A stretch of 45,279 nt of DNA, taken from Geosiphon pyriformis (lineage: Eukaryota; Glomeromycota; Glomeromycetes; Archaeosporales; Geosiphonaceae). Within the stretch, counting starts at the first letter, position 1, and the number at the start of each line of letters is the position of its first letter. Shown here one piece after another: positions 33,490-43,342 of this stretch. Location: assembly GCA_016748015.1 (NCBI GenBank), contig JAAOMT010000665.1:1-45279 (forward strand). The letters are read 5' to 3'. Both the position numbers and the translations under genes were made by a program. The notes beneath the pieces are model-generated. The model ran no database searches and was not told where the DNA came from. It worked only from the letters and a program-made list of their open reading frames with translations.

Positions 33490-33764
33490 AAACTAACATC
33501 AAGAAACAGCACTAGTATACACTTATGGAGGATATCATACCAGAAGAATCATCAACCATCAAGCTGAGCAGCAATTAACGAAACTACAGTTTCAGGAAAC
33601 TACTAATAAACTGTTATTATTGAATCTCTGTCCATTATACAAAGAACTCAATTGGAAAACCTTCAGATAAAATACCTTCAGATTATCATCATCACCAATC
33701 GCTTTGAGCACCAAGTTATGGGTTTGTTATTTACTCAATACCCCAAAAAATTACCTGTAACATT

Positions 33765-33781
33765 TGGTGCTCCCTGTGAGG
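33765..33781 (+). other. Primer binding site of A5
   Basis: TGGTGCTCCCTGTGAGG two T after the LTR end. The tRNA that would pair could not be named from memory. Confidence 0.75.
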
Positions 33782-33823
33782 TATAATTCTACAGAGAACC
33801 AGTACCAACAACACCATCCAAAC

Positions 33824-35662
33824 ATGGCAGAATTAGAAATTATAGGAGCCAACCACTTAGGATTTGCAAAATCCTTGTTTTAACAATACAGCCAACAATT
33901 AGGATTAAACAGTAATCACTACCCAGCCAAATCAGCTTTTAATTATTATGTCAACAATAAAATCACAGACTGTTTAGGAGAAACCATTAATATCAAGTCA
34001 GCAAGAGAAAATTTTTATACAGAATTATTTCAACACACCAGCTTACCAAGAAATCACAGTTTCGCCCTAATTATCAGGAAAATTAATCAAACTATTGAAA
34101 GATACACACAACAACAATTTCCCATTATCTACGCAGACAAAAGTAAAGGAAGAATACAAACACCAGCAGCAACACCAAAAAGAATACAATTATCTAGTTG
34201 AAAGAAACACAGAGTAGAATCACCAACTGCTTCATTATATCACTACACACCTGGAAGCGTTATCAACATTTTATCAGCAGATGCATTCACATCAAACGTA
34301 ACATCAACATTTGAAAGATTTCAGTTTCAAAGCAAACAATGGAAAGAAGACTTACTAGAACCATATGGCGCATATTTTGAAGGATTTAAATCATGATCCC
34401 CAATGCCATCAGGAATTCAATTACTAATACCCCAACCAGATTTTGGAGCCACTACTCCATGGGAATTATCAGAGAAAGAAGAGGAAGAAAGTGAAGATCA
34501 AGGATTTACTTACCAAAACCCGATCTCAGAAAACTTGGAATTCAGAACCCCAAATGTTCAAACTCTGCAAAATCCAAACATAGAAAATTCGGAAATTGAA
34601 ACTTTGAATATTAGAACTCAGCAAAATTAATACAATCAGAACCCTGATTTAATTAATCAGCCAAACATACCTCCAAATATCATTATTGATCATCCACCAA
34701 TTGATCCAATAGTCAAACCCATTCAGCAGCCACCTCAACAACCAAATCCGCAAATTCAACAGCCACAAGGACCACCTCAGCAACCACTACTGCAACAACA
34801 ACTGCTACAACAGCCACAACAACAACTAAATGTAAACCAAATGGCTTATGCACCCATTGCCAAGTTAAAAAACTTTACTGGTGAAGAAGACAATGCTCAA
34901 GCATGGATCAATGACATCTTTAAGGCCATCATAGCGAACAATTGGGATGACACCAAAGCTCTACAGGCAATCCCATATTTTCTTAAAGAAACTATTAACT
35001 TTTGGTACCAGAGTTTAGCTGCCAGACCACAAACATTTCAACAATTCAAAACTGCCTTTTTGAGATATTTTAGCAACAATAACAGTATTAATTGTCTAGC
35101 TAATACTTTCACCACAATCAAACAGAATAATACTAAAGCAGTCACAATATACCTAGGATGCTTTCATAGAGTCCTATGCCAAATTCAAGCCATTGATGCC
35201 ATGTATTTCACAGAACCCCAGATCCTTAACCAGTTTATTCATGGCCTGTGCAGTAGCATTTTGCAACACATACGTCCATTACATCCAGCCAACCTTCAAG
35301 CCACAGTCACACATGCCAAAGATTTTGAATCAGCTGAGCTAGAAGCCAACCACACTCAACCTGTAAATTTAGTAATAAATGGATCATCTGATTTGGATTC
35401 CAAATTGAAGCAAATCAGTGATACCATCAATCAGAAAATAGAGGGATACTTAGCTAATAATAGCATGATTTATCAACCTCCTTAACGATGTAACAATCAG
35501 CAAAATGCGAATTGTTTCCAAAATCAGTTACATTCAACGTCATTATCCAATCGGCAGTGGCAGCCAGAGACATGTGTCTACCACAACTGTGGTAAACAAG
35601 GCCACATAAGAGCCAACTACAATGCTTATAACCGACAATTGGGAAATCAATATTAGAACTCT
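33824..35662 (+). pseudogene. gag of A5
   Basis: The only copy with an ATG at the gag start (context AACATGG, 33824). Frame 2 holds the N-terminal domain (HLGFAKSLF, KITDCLGETINI), an acidic segment (ELSEKEEEESEDQ), repeats of PN/QNP-type residues, a Gln/Pro-rich linker and the capsid-like domain open at 34841-35485 (AKLKNFTGEEDNAQAWINDI, FWYQSLAARPQTF, TIYLGCFHRVL, NQFIHGL). A degraded knuckle (GKQGHIRANYN, last Cys changed to Tyr) is at about 35575-35625. Stops at 33878, about 34199, 34394, 34628 and 35483 are the main defects. It would assemble the particle. Confidence 0.87.
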
Positions 35663-36920
35663 AATCACCAATTCCAAACCCCCAAATCAATATCAAAATC
35701 AAGAGCAAAATCAAAACACTTACCTACCAATAATGCAGCAGCCAATTTATTAAGCACCAGTATATTAGACTCCAGTTTATCAACTGCAGCCACCAGCAAT
35801 ATATCAACCACAGCCATCCATAATATATCAACCACAGTCACAAGTAATCTATTAACCTTCAACTATTCAAATACCACCCTAAAATTTACTTTAACACAGA
35901 ATCCAAAGACCAAGAATAACACAGCAAAACTGGAGATTAGTAATAGTTGTCTACCAACCAATTCCCAGTTCCTCCAACTCACTATTAGGATCGCATTTTC
36001 AGAATTCAGATACTGGTGCCACCCAAAACCCGAATTGCCAGAACTATTTAAGTCTTCTGATTACTCCAGAAGACGTCACACCCAGCAACCTGGAAACCAA
36101 CCCAATCCAAAAACTTACCAGCAATATACCACTAGCAACAGTCACTGAAAATGAAACATTAGTAGCCATCTTTCTGTTTGAGTTTGAAAAAACCATCCCA
36201 GTTCTATTATTTAGTAGAGCCATCCTTGAAGAGAAACCCATTACAGCAATGTATACTGATGCCAAAGTAGATAGCCATTCCATCAAATTAATTCTAGACA
36301 GCAGTTTAGCAGGCAGCATTATTACATGACAATTCATAGACCAATTAGGTCACTGAGTTGATCATGCTGCTAGTGCTTGTATAATCATTGCTGATGGAGC
36401 AACCAAAACTCCAATTGGTGAAATTGATGATTTTCCATTTGAAATCAATGGCATTATAATACTCATCAAAGTCTTGGTAATGGAAACCACACAATACCAG
36501 GCTCTCATGGGCAACAATTGGTTGTCAAAAACCCACACTACCCTTGATTGGACCACCCAAGAACTACAATTAACCCTTGGTGGTCAGCATACTTGAACAC
36601 TGGCCACTTTAAGTTAAGCAACGTCCAACCACTCATTGAGTTTAAGGAAAAAACAAGAAAACCTACCTGGGAAGCCTACCAAGTCTTGTGGGCTGACCAA
36701 GACCATAACAAGTTGCCACCAGTACCTTCTTAGAATGACAACATCAAAGGAAAGCAAAAAGAAACAGAACTTACCTGGACCTCTGACCAAGCTTGGGAAA
36801 CAAAAAATGACTACAATAAACCAGCCAATTGAAAATGGGAAGAGAAAGATAATGGAAAAGAAAAAGAGAAAGAAACCACACTGGAAGAGACCACCAGTAC
36901 CAGCGAAATAACTAGTGGCT
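35663..36920 (+). pseudogene. A5 linker and aspartic protease
   Basis: A 400-bp Gln/Ser-rich linker is frameshifted. The protease reads in frame 0 from about 36045: TVTENETLVAIFLFEFE, YTDAKVDSHSIKLILDSSLAGSIIT (DSG has become DSS), GEIDDFPFEINGI, YQALMGNNWLSKTHTTLDWTTQELQL. A frameshift at about 36600 moves to frame 2 (TWEAYQVLWADQDHNKLPPVP to 36733). A Lys/Glu-rich linker then leads to the Cys module. It is inactive because of the Gly loss and the frameshifts. Confidence 0.8.
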
Positions 36921-37849
36921 GGACCAGTTCATACTTAGTCCATGAGCCACTACCACAACCACCATATATTTTACTCAAATACAAAAACTGTGGAAAGAAA
37001 CTTTCTTCCATGAGAGCATGAATCACACCAGATGAAGACCACTAGACACGAACCCATTACTATTGTAAGCCATGCCATAGAGAACGCTATGGCTACCCAA
37101 AGAAACAGGGCAAGTGGGACAATGAACCATGTCTCACTTGTGGCGAACAACTGCTTGACAAAGGAATGTGGAATAACATTTCTGGTTGAGAAGGAACATT
37201 TGACACTTTGTGCCAATATATGATTCTCATTAGTGACTGGGTAAGTTGTGGTACCCCAATTACAACAGCATGACACTGAACACTCGATTGTTTAGACAGT
37301 TACCCCCACGACAAAAAGGAGATCTGGCAAATAGCCAATGCCAAAGTAGAAGGTGCTACACCCAGTGAAATACTAGAAATTAAGAACAATTCTCCAGAAC
37401 TGGTCAATATCATTTGTATTCCTAACCCAGATGCTTTCATGAATGAAGAAACAGGTCCAGAAAATTTCCACAAATACTACCAAAATTTGGCACCTACAAA
37501 AGAAGAGCAGAAGCAGTGGTTAGAACAACTAAACATCCAATTATATGACCACTGTTTGATTCCCTGTGACTTCCAATATTGTAATGAGTGTGACCTCATT
37601 TACAATCCACTACCATGCATAATCTACACAATTCCAGAGGAAATCAAACCAATTAGTAGCTGCACATCTGAATTGGAATCACCGTTCAATTCCGATTCAA
37701 ACTCCGACAATAATGACGATGAAAACACCAGTTCCAGCTCCGTTCAAATTGGTAATAACAATGACAACAATTCTAACTCAGATTCAAACTCTGACCCAAA
37801 ATATGAACAATACATTGCACTGCCAGACCTCTCCAAAGAGCAGAAGTTA
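36921..37849 (+). pseudogene. A5 cysteine-rich module, Cys ribbon and acidic linker
   Basis: Frame 2. KYKNCGKKLSSM (first Cys of the pair changed to Tyr), YYCKPCHRERYGYPKKQGKWDN, CLTC and LCQYMILISDW. Stops at 37021, 37045, 37187, 37272 and 37278 stand at Trp, Arg or similar codons of other copies. From 37439 the frame is open into the dUTPase: helical ETGPENFHKYYQNLAPTKEE, ribbon HCLIPCDFQYCNEC (C39, C43, C48, C51 of that segment), then a Ser/Asn/Asp linker (residues about 84-120). The ATG at 37439 is not a true start; the sequence is polyprotein. Confidence 0.75.
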
Positions 37850-38293
37850 AAATGGTATAGTGACAATAATAAAAGTATTATGCCAAAACGTGTGCATAAT
37901 ACTGATGCCAAGTTTGATCTGAGGTATTCAAGAAAAGATGCCATCAAATTGGAACCACATTTATGCACTTGCATTGATCTGAAAGTAGCATTAGAAATCT
38001 CAGCAACAACAATGGTTCAACTAATATTTAGAAGTAGTTTAGTGAAAAGAGGAATTAATATAAGAGGAGAAATAATTGATGCAGGATATGTAGGAAATAT
38101 CATTGCTATGCTACAAAACGATTCTGAAAAGGCCTATATCATAGAGCCAAATGAAAAGATAGCACAGGCAATATTTCTGCCTCTGGTGAAAATAGCACAG
38201 TTAGTATTAGTGGAAAATAGAGAGGAATTAGAGATAACAGCAAGAGAAATACAGGGATTTGGATCAACGGGTAGAATAGATGTACCAGTCAAT
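37850..38293 (+). CDS. A5 dUTPase domain (intact frame within Gag-Pol)
   Basis: Residues about 138-285 of an open segment at 37439-38665. Motif 1 NTDAKFDLRY (consensus DAGFDL; Gly changed to Lys), motif 2 FRSSLVKRGIN, motif 3 GEIIDAGYVGNI with catalytic Asp214 and Tyr217, motif 4 NEKIAQAIFLPLV, motif 5 QGFGSTGRIDVPVN (residues 272-285). It hydrolyses dUTP and would protect element cDNA from uracil. The length of about 150 residues fits a trimeric dUTPase subunit. It is part of the polyprotein; no own start codon is expected. The frame is intact, but the Gly loss in motif 1 may reduce activity. The domain lies between protease and RT, unlike in lentiviruses (RNase H/IN) or betaretroviruses (before protease). 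Confidence 0.92.
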
Positions 38294-39600
38294 ATGGTAA
38301 AAGAAAAAATTGTTGACCAAGAAAAAATTATCTCAACAGGTCAAGCAATTTCCATTCTATCATATGGCCAGTACATAGTAGGAATAAAGTGGAAAATAAA
38401 AGAACAGAATCAGATTTTTGAAACAGAACCAACCCTTTGTGAATTAGGTGTGATTGGACTCATCAATCTCCATATATTAGCCAAAGATTACAGCCACATC
38501 AAAATTCTCATCTATAATAACACAGGAAATGTCATAGTAATACCAGCCAGAACCACCATTGGATACTTAAGCACTGAAATAAAGGATCAATCACCAAGCA
38601 TCATTCTGGATTTTCCACAGCTTTGTGGATATGTCAATATTACATCACAAACAATATACAGATGAAGCGAATGTTATTTGCTCCAACCAGAGCAATTGGA
38701 ACAAATAAACATGGGAAACTTAGATTCACTCCAATGTATGCAGCTCAAGATGTTGCTTAACAATTTCAACGACATTTTTGCCAGTAAAAATGAGTTTGGC
38801 TGAACTGACATTATCCAGCATCAAATCAAGACTGGAGATGTAATGCCAATTAAACAAAGAGCATACAGAGTACCACCAGCTAGCCATGAAATCATTCATC
38901 AAGAGATAAACTGAATGTTTAACAATAGGCTAATTCAACCATCAATAAGCCTATAGTCATCACCAGTGGTACTCATCTGGAAGAAAAATGGAAAAATCCA
39001 ATTTTGTGTAGACTACAGAAAACTCAATGGTGTAACTTGTGGAGACAGCTATCCAACCCCAAGAATACAAAAATTGTTCGACACTTTCAGTGGAAACAAA
39101 TAGTTTTCAATATTGGACTTAGATAGTGGTTACTGGCAAGTAGCCATAAATTCAGCCGACAAGAAAAAGATGGCATTTACCACTAGAGAGGGAAATTTCG
39201 AATTTGAAGTAATGCTCTTCGGCTTAACCAATGCCCCAGCCACTTTCCAATGGCTAATGGAAATCGTTTATACTGGCTTATTATGGAAATCAGTAGTTGT
39301 ATACTTGGACAACACCAATGTATTCTTAAAAACATTTGATGATCATTTTCATCATCTTTAACAAGTGTTTGAAAGGCTAAAAAGAGCAGAACTAAAGTTA
39401 AATACAACAAAATGCTTCTTTGGCAAGACAGAACTAAAATTCTTGGGACATATAGTCAGCAAAGACAGCATCAAAACAGATCCAGAGAAAATAGAGATAG
39501 TAAAAAACTTTCCAGTACCAACCAATATGACTGAATTGAAATTATTCTTGGGATTCACAAGCTATTATTGACACTTTATAAAGAACTTTTCAAAGATAAC
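38294..39600 (+). pseudogene. A5 linker and reverse transcriptase
   Basis: The linker to 38665 is open and includes YNNTGNVIVIPARTTIGYL, then a TGA at 38663. RT: KQRAYRVPPASHEIIHQEIN-stop (38912), SSPVVLIWKKNGKIQFCVDYRKLNGV, SILDLDSGYWQVAI, LFGLTNAPATFQW, and YLDN (39302-39313) in place of YLDD. Stops at about 38801, 38912, 38954, 39101, 39359 and 39569 match Arg, Trp or Gln codons. The open part at 39113-39361 holds the palm. The Asp to Asn in the catalytic box is fatal. Confidence 0.88.
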
Positions 39601-40105
39601 TCAACTGCTCAATAATCTGCAAACCAAGAATACAAAATATGAATGGACAGAAAGTCAACAAGAAGCTTTTGATATTCTGAAAAAAAACCCATTCAAGCTC
39701 CAGTACTGATCTACTCAGATCACAACAAACCATTCATCATTACCACCGATGCATCAGACCAAGCATTGGGAGCAGTACTATTTCAGAAGGGACCAGACGG
39801 CAGAGAAAATCCAGTAGCATATGCCAGCCGAGGTCTAACACCAGCCGAAAAGAACTATGGAACACCAAAACTAGAACATTTAGCAATCTATTGGGCAGTT
39901 ATGAAGTGGAATGAATACTTGAGCCAAAAGTTTGATATATACACAGATCATAAAGAGTTAACATCACTTTAAAAGCAAGAATTTGATGACAGCTGCCAAT
40001 CCAGATAGAAAATAGCACTCTCACAATATACTTATACTATATACTATAAGAAAGAAAAAGACAATAGAAATACTAATGATTTGTCGCAAATAAGACAAAT
40101 CTAAG
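39601..40105 (+). pseudogene. A5 RNase H
   Basis: Frame 1 after a shift in an A8 run near 39680-39690. TTDASDQALGAVLFQKGPDG (Asp kept), KLEHLAIYWAV (Glu kept), YTDHKELTSL (Asp kept), NTNDLSQ (last Asp kept in a changed context). Open at 39766-39972. It keeps the acidic set better than A1 and B1. Confidence 0.83.
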
Positions 40106-41548
40106 AACATTTTAACCCAAAAATATAACAAAACCAGAACAATACCAACGAAAATATAATAAAAGATGAACATACAAAAATATCAACAACTTTAACATTA
40201 TATAAACACTCAACAGTTCAAGGAGAATTTATCTCAAATGGAATAAAAGAGTATCAAACAACAATCAAAATATTTTATTACTTACCAAAATATACTTTAT
40301 CAGAAAAATAGAAGAGATCTAGATTAACCAACCAGAGTAATTACAGAGCCAGAAAAAGAGACAATATTATTCAACATGCACTCAAATCCAACAACAGGAC
40401 ACTTTCACAAAGAAGCAACCATAAAAAAAACCAGAAAAAGATATTATTGGCCATCAATGTATCTAGACATTATCCAATATGTTCAAAATTGTAACGCTTG
40501 TCAGCAAAGAGGAGGAACAAAACCCAGTAAACTATTAAAACCAATCAAAGTGGGACAACTATTTAACCATATTGGAATTAATTTAGTCAGACCATTAACA
40601 ATCACCAGCAGAGAAAACAGATACATAGCAGTAGCCATGAACTATTTCACTAAATGGCCAAAGACAAAAGCAATTCAAAGAGCAGATACAGAATCTGTTG
40701 CTGAATTCATCTATCAGAATTTGATTTGTCAACATGGATGTCCAAAAAAATTATTATCAGACCAAGGAATGCATTTTGTGAACAGAACATTAACAAAATT
40801 GAGCCAAAAATTCGGAATTAAGAGACCATTATCATCACCATACCATCCACAAACCAATGAATTAGTCAAAAAATTCAATAGAACATTGTGTGAAGCAATA
40901 GCTAAGCTCAGCCAAGAAAACCAGAATGATTGGAATTTGTTGATACCATCAGTACTATTTGCTTATCAGACAATGAAGCAAGATATTACACAAGCAACAC
41001 TATTTGAATTAGTATATGGTAGAACAGCAACACTACCAGTAGAAATAGAAGTCAGCACATACTCAACTGAACCAATAACAGAAGAGAATTTCAAAAACAC
41101 ATTGTTGAGAAAAACATATGACTTAATAGAAACATTAGAAAACAAATGATGGAAAGCAGCTGAGAACATACAAAGGTCACAAGAGAAACAAAAAAAAAGA
41201 CATGATAACCAACTACCAGATAAACCAATTGAACTCAAGAGTGGAGACAAAGTACTACTACATTGTACCAAAGCAGAAAAACAATGAAGTGGAAAATTTG
41301 ACCCCAAATGAGATGGACCATTTCACATAGAAAAAATTCTAGAAAATGGAGCTTACAAATTAAGATTGAATAACAAAATCTTGACCAAAACAGCACATGA
41401 AGATCGACTAAAACCATACCACCATATAACATTATCATTCACCAGTAATATTCCACAACTGAGAGTACAGAGAATACTAGTCCAACCAGATAAGATTCCA
41501 CAAGATCTGGAACCAATCATCATTATTGATAACAACACGTTCAATTGA
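40106..41548 (+). pseudogene. A5 integrase
   Basis: The open frame 40376-41149 (257 codons, frame 2) holds HHCC (HSNPTTGHF and CNACQ) and the core: GINLVRPL (first Asp changed to Asn), LLSDQGMHF (Asp kept), TNELVKKFN (Glu changed to Lys; A1 has TNGLVERFN). The C-terminal part (GDKVLLHCTKAEKQ, DGPFHIEKILENGAYKLRLNN) continues to a stop at 41546-41548 after the conserved EPIIII. Stops at 41147, 41285 and 41309. Two of three DDE residues are lost by G-to-A, so it could not integrate. Confidence 0.88.
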
Positions 41549-42232
41549 TCAACAGAAAGAATATATAAAGACATGGTTAACATAATGGAAAAACACAAAA
41601 AAATGGAAATTACTAACAACATTCATTTATTAGCACAACAAATCTTTCAATTAATCTAATACCAGAAAATAGAAATTACAATCAATCAACAAACCATTCG
41701 ATACAAAAGCACTGCAAGGATACCACAACACAAAGTACAGAGAAAACTCGAAAATGTTGTTAACAAGATCATGACCAAGATAAAATTGGCTATAAAAGAA
41801 CAACAAATAGTCAAATTACACCAAGAACTTACTGGAGAAACTTGGATTTGGTGAATGCAACAATTTCCAAAAAACTATTGTCATTTTTACTTGAGACAAC
41901 ACGTAAATATCCAGAATTTGTACACCAACAAAACAAAATGGTTATTCAACACAACAATACTAAGACAACTGGAACAATTTGTGGGAAAGAACAATCTGAC
42001 CACACAAGCTCAAGTCATTTACCAACTATATATAGGATTTCAAGACCAACTAGAAATTTTACTCAACACAGCAATAGATACAGTTATGAGTAATCAATTG
42101 GAAAAAATGACCAACACCCAATTTGAAGAACTACAAACTCAAATAACACAAATAATACTTGAAATAAAAGTTCAAGAAATAATTCAAGAGGGAGAATTAA
42201 AAAAGTTAGATTTCGATGAAGCTCAATATTAA
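41549..42232 (+). pseudogene. A5 post-integrase C-terminal extension
   Basis: In the same frame as integrase, broken by TAG/TGA/TAA at 41546, 41657 and 41852. It reads IYKDMVNIMEKHKKMEIT, IHLLAQQIFQLI, EITINQQTIRYKSTAR, KLENVVNKIMTKIKLAI, then open 41855-42232: QQFPKNYCHFYLRQH, TTILRQLEQFVGKNN, IGFQDQLEILLNTAID, MTNTQFEELQTQITQIIL and GELKKLDFDEAQY, ending with TAA at 42230-42232. It is mostly helical and charged, about 220 residues; no known domain was recognised. It is conserved in A1 and in part in C1 and perhaps B1. The role is unknown. Confidence 0.68.
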
Positions 42233-42245
42233 AAGGAGGGAATAA
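42230..42245 (+). other. Polypurine tract of A5
   Basis: TAAAAGGAGGGAATAA ends exactly at the LTR start (TGTTAC at 42246) and overlaps the polyprotein stop. Confidence 0.85.
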
Positions 42246-42300
42246 TGTTACTCATAGAATATAGGAAGTATATTATTATTAGCAAGTAGATATTAGCCAA
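42246..42300 (+). repeat. 3' LTR of A5, first 55 bp only
   Basis: TGTTACTCATAGAATATAG through TATTAGCCAA matches the start of the 5' LTR. It is cut by the 5' LTR of B2; the remainder is expected after B2, outside the window. Confidence 0.9.
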
Positions 42301-42506
42301 TATTACCAGTAAAATTTTAGCTAGTAATTAGCATGAAATTACCCTTATAATTCCTATAATTCATTAGTATATTAATATCATTTTAAATTATCATTTATTA
42401 TTTAATCAATTATCACATATCACGATTCAATTAAAATAATCTAATTAGTATAACAGAAAGTAAGATGATCAAATTACACAATACCCTGAACTTTGTAACA
42501 TTCAAA

Positions 42507-42562
42507 AATTCGCCGAAATTTACAGAAATTCGCCGAAATTTATAAGAAATTCGCCGAAATTA
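42507..42562 (+). repeat. Direct repeats with AATTCGCCGAAAT in U3 of LTR B
   Basis: Three close copies spaced about 20-21 bp, followed by decayed versions to about 42645 (TTCACCCAAAT, TTTGCCGGAAT). The B1 LTRs carry TTGGCCGAAAT-type remnants. The spacing of two helical turns suggests a protein binding array (inference). Confidence 0.7.
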
Positions 42563-42693
42563 TGAATAGTTCACCCAAATTAATCAATAGTTCAGCAAAA
42601 TAACTTGTAGTTCATCAAAATGTATCTTTAGTTTGCCGGAATTTGGGCAAAAAGAAAAAGTGCAAGTTCATAAACTAGTACTACAACAAGTTG

Positions 42694-42701
42694 TATAAAA
42701 G
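42694..42701 (+). promoter_or_regulatory. TATA box in LTR B (B2 5' LTR)
   Basis: TATAAAAG after CAACAAGTTG; shared with B1. Likely promoter of B2. Confidence 0.62.
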
Positions 42702-43299
42702 AAAAGCTTTTCTCTTCTGGAAAATATATTTTACTTTAAATTTATCTCTTAAAAAAAACCATTTCTATACACACAAAAAGAAATAAAAATCAAATAATTT
42801 GAAGAAACCAAATTCTTTAATTATTGTACTTGGAAAATCCCCAAAACCCAACTAACATTTCGAAATTGATTAGCTACCAATTTCAGTAAACTGTTAGTGA
42901 CTCCAGGCCTGGATAGAAAACGTTTCTCTTGACAAAATTCTATTTCTTTTACATTTCTTTTATTTTCTTTTATTTTTCTTGTCATAATTATTAGGGTAAC
43001 CTACAGACAAGATTCTTGTAGAAGAGTTGACTTTCACAGCAAAGTAACTACACATTTTTAGTAAGCTTCTAGACAAGCAATTCCTGGGAAAGAGTTGATG
43101 TTTACTACAACATAACTACACAAAGCAACTGGCATGGAATTGGCTATTTTACTTATAAGCCCAGCAATTCAAATTATAGGAGATAATTTGAAGATAAATT
43201 CAGTTATTGAAGGTTCAACTACTTCCTGAAAACGTGAATTCACAGCAAATCAACATTACCAACATTTAAGAAAAGAGACCAAAAACCTTCGGTAACATT

Positions 43300-43315
43300 T
43301 GGTGCTCTCCCATGG
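43300..43315 (+). other. Primer binding site of B2
   Basis: TGGTGCTCTCCCATGG two T after the LTR. The ATG inside it (43312) opens a frame different from gag that stops after about 45 codons. Confidence 0.68.
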
Positions 43316-43342
43316 AAATAACACAGCAACAACAAATTCAAA

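Larger units (their letters stand above)
32794..33762 (+). repeat. 5' LTR of A5 (family A)
   Basis: Starts TATTACTCATAAAATATAG (TG changed to TA), ends CCTGTAACA; 969 bp. It contains GAATTCC repeats with the palindrome at 32989-33010, the TATA box at 33047 and a 46-47-bp tandem repeat at 33350-33489 that makes it longer than the A1 LTR. The short 3' LTR piece (42246) keeps TGTTAC. Confidence 0.9.
32794..42300 (+). mobile_element. LTR retrotransposon A5 (family A), most complete copy
   Basis: 5' LTR 32794-33762, PBS, gag, protease, Cys module, dUTPase, RT, RNase H, integrase, extension, polypurine tract, and the first 55 bp of the 3' LTR (42246-42300), where B2 was inserted. The internal region is 8483 bp. 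Gag, the Cys module, dUTPase, RT, integrase and extension all read in frame 2, so the ancestral element probably had a single Gag-Pol frame. It keeps two long open segments: 408 codons with the whole dUTPase, and 257 codons of integrase. Confidence 0.92.
42301..43297 (+). repeat. 5' LTR of B2 (family B)
   Basis: Starts TATTACCAGT (TG changed to TA), ends TCGGTAACA; 997 bp. Matches 26878-27832 along its length. Confidence 0.9.

Noticed and set aside
41153-41548. Chromodomain at the integrase C terminus
   Set aside because: The aromatic cage pattern of a chromodomain was not seen; the region fits a GPY/F-like end followed by an unrelated helical extension.
41855-42232. Envelope gene after integrase
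   Set aside because: It is in frame with integrase, with no signal peptide, clear membrane anchor or separate start.
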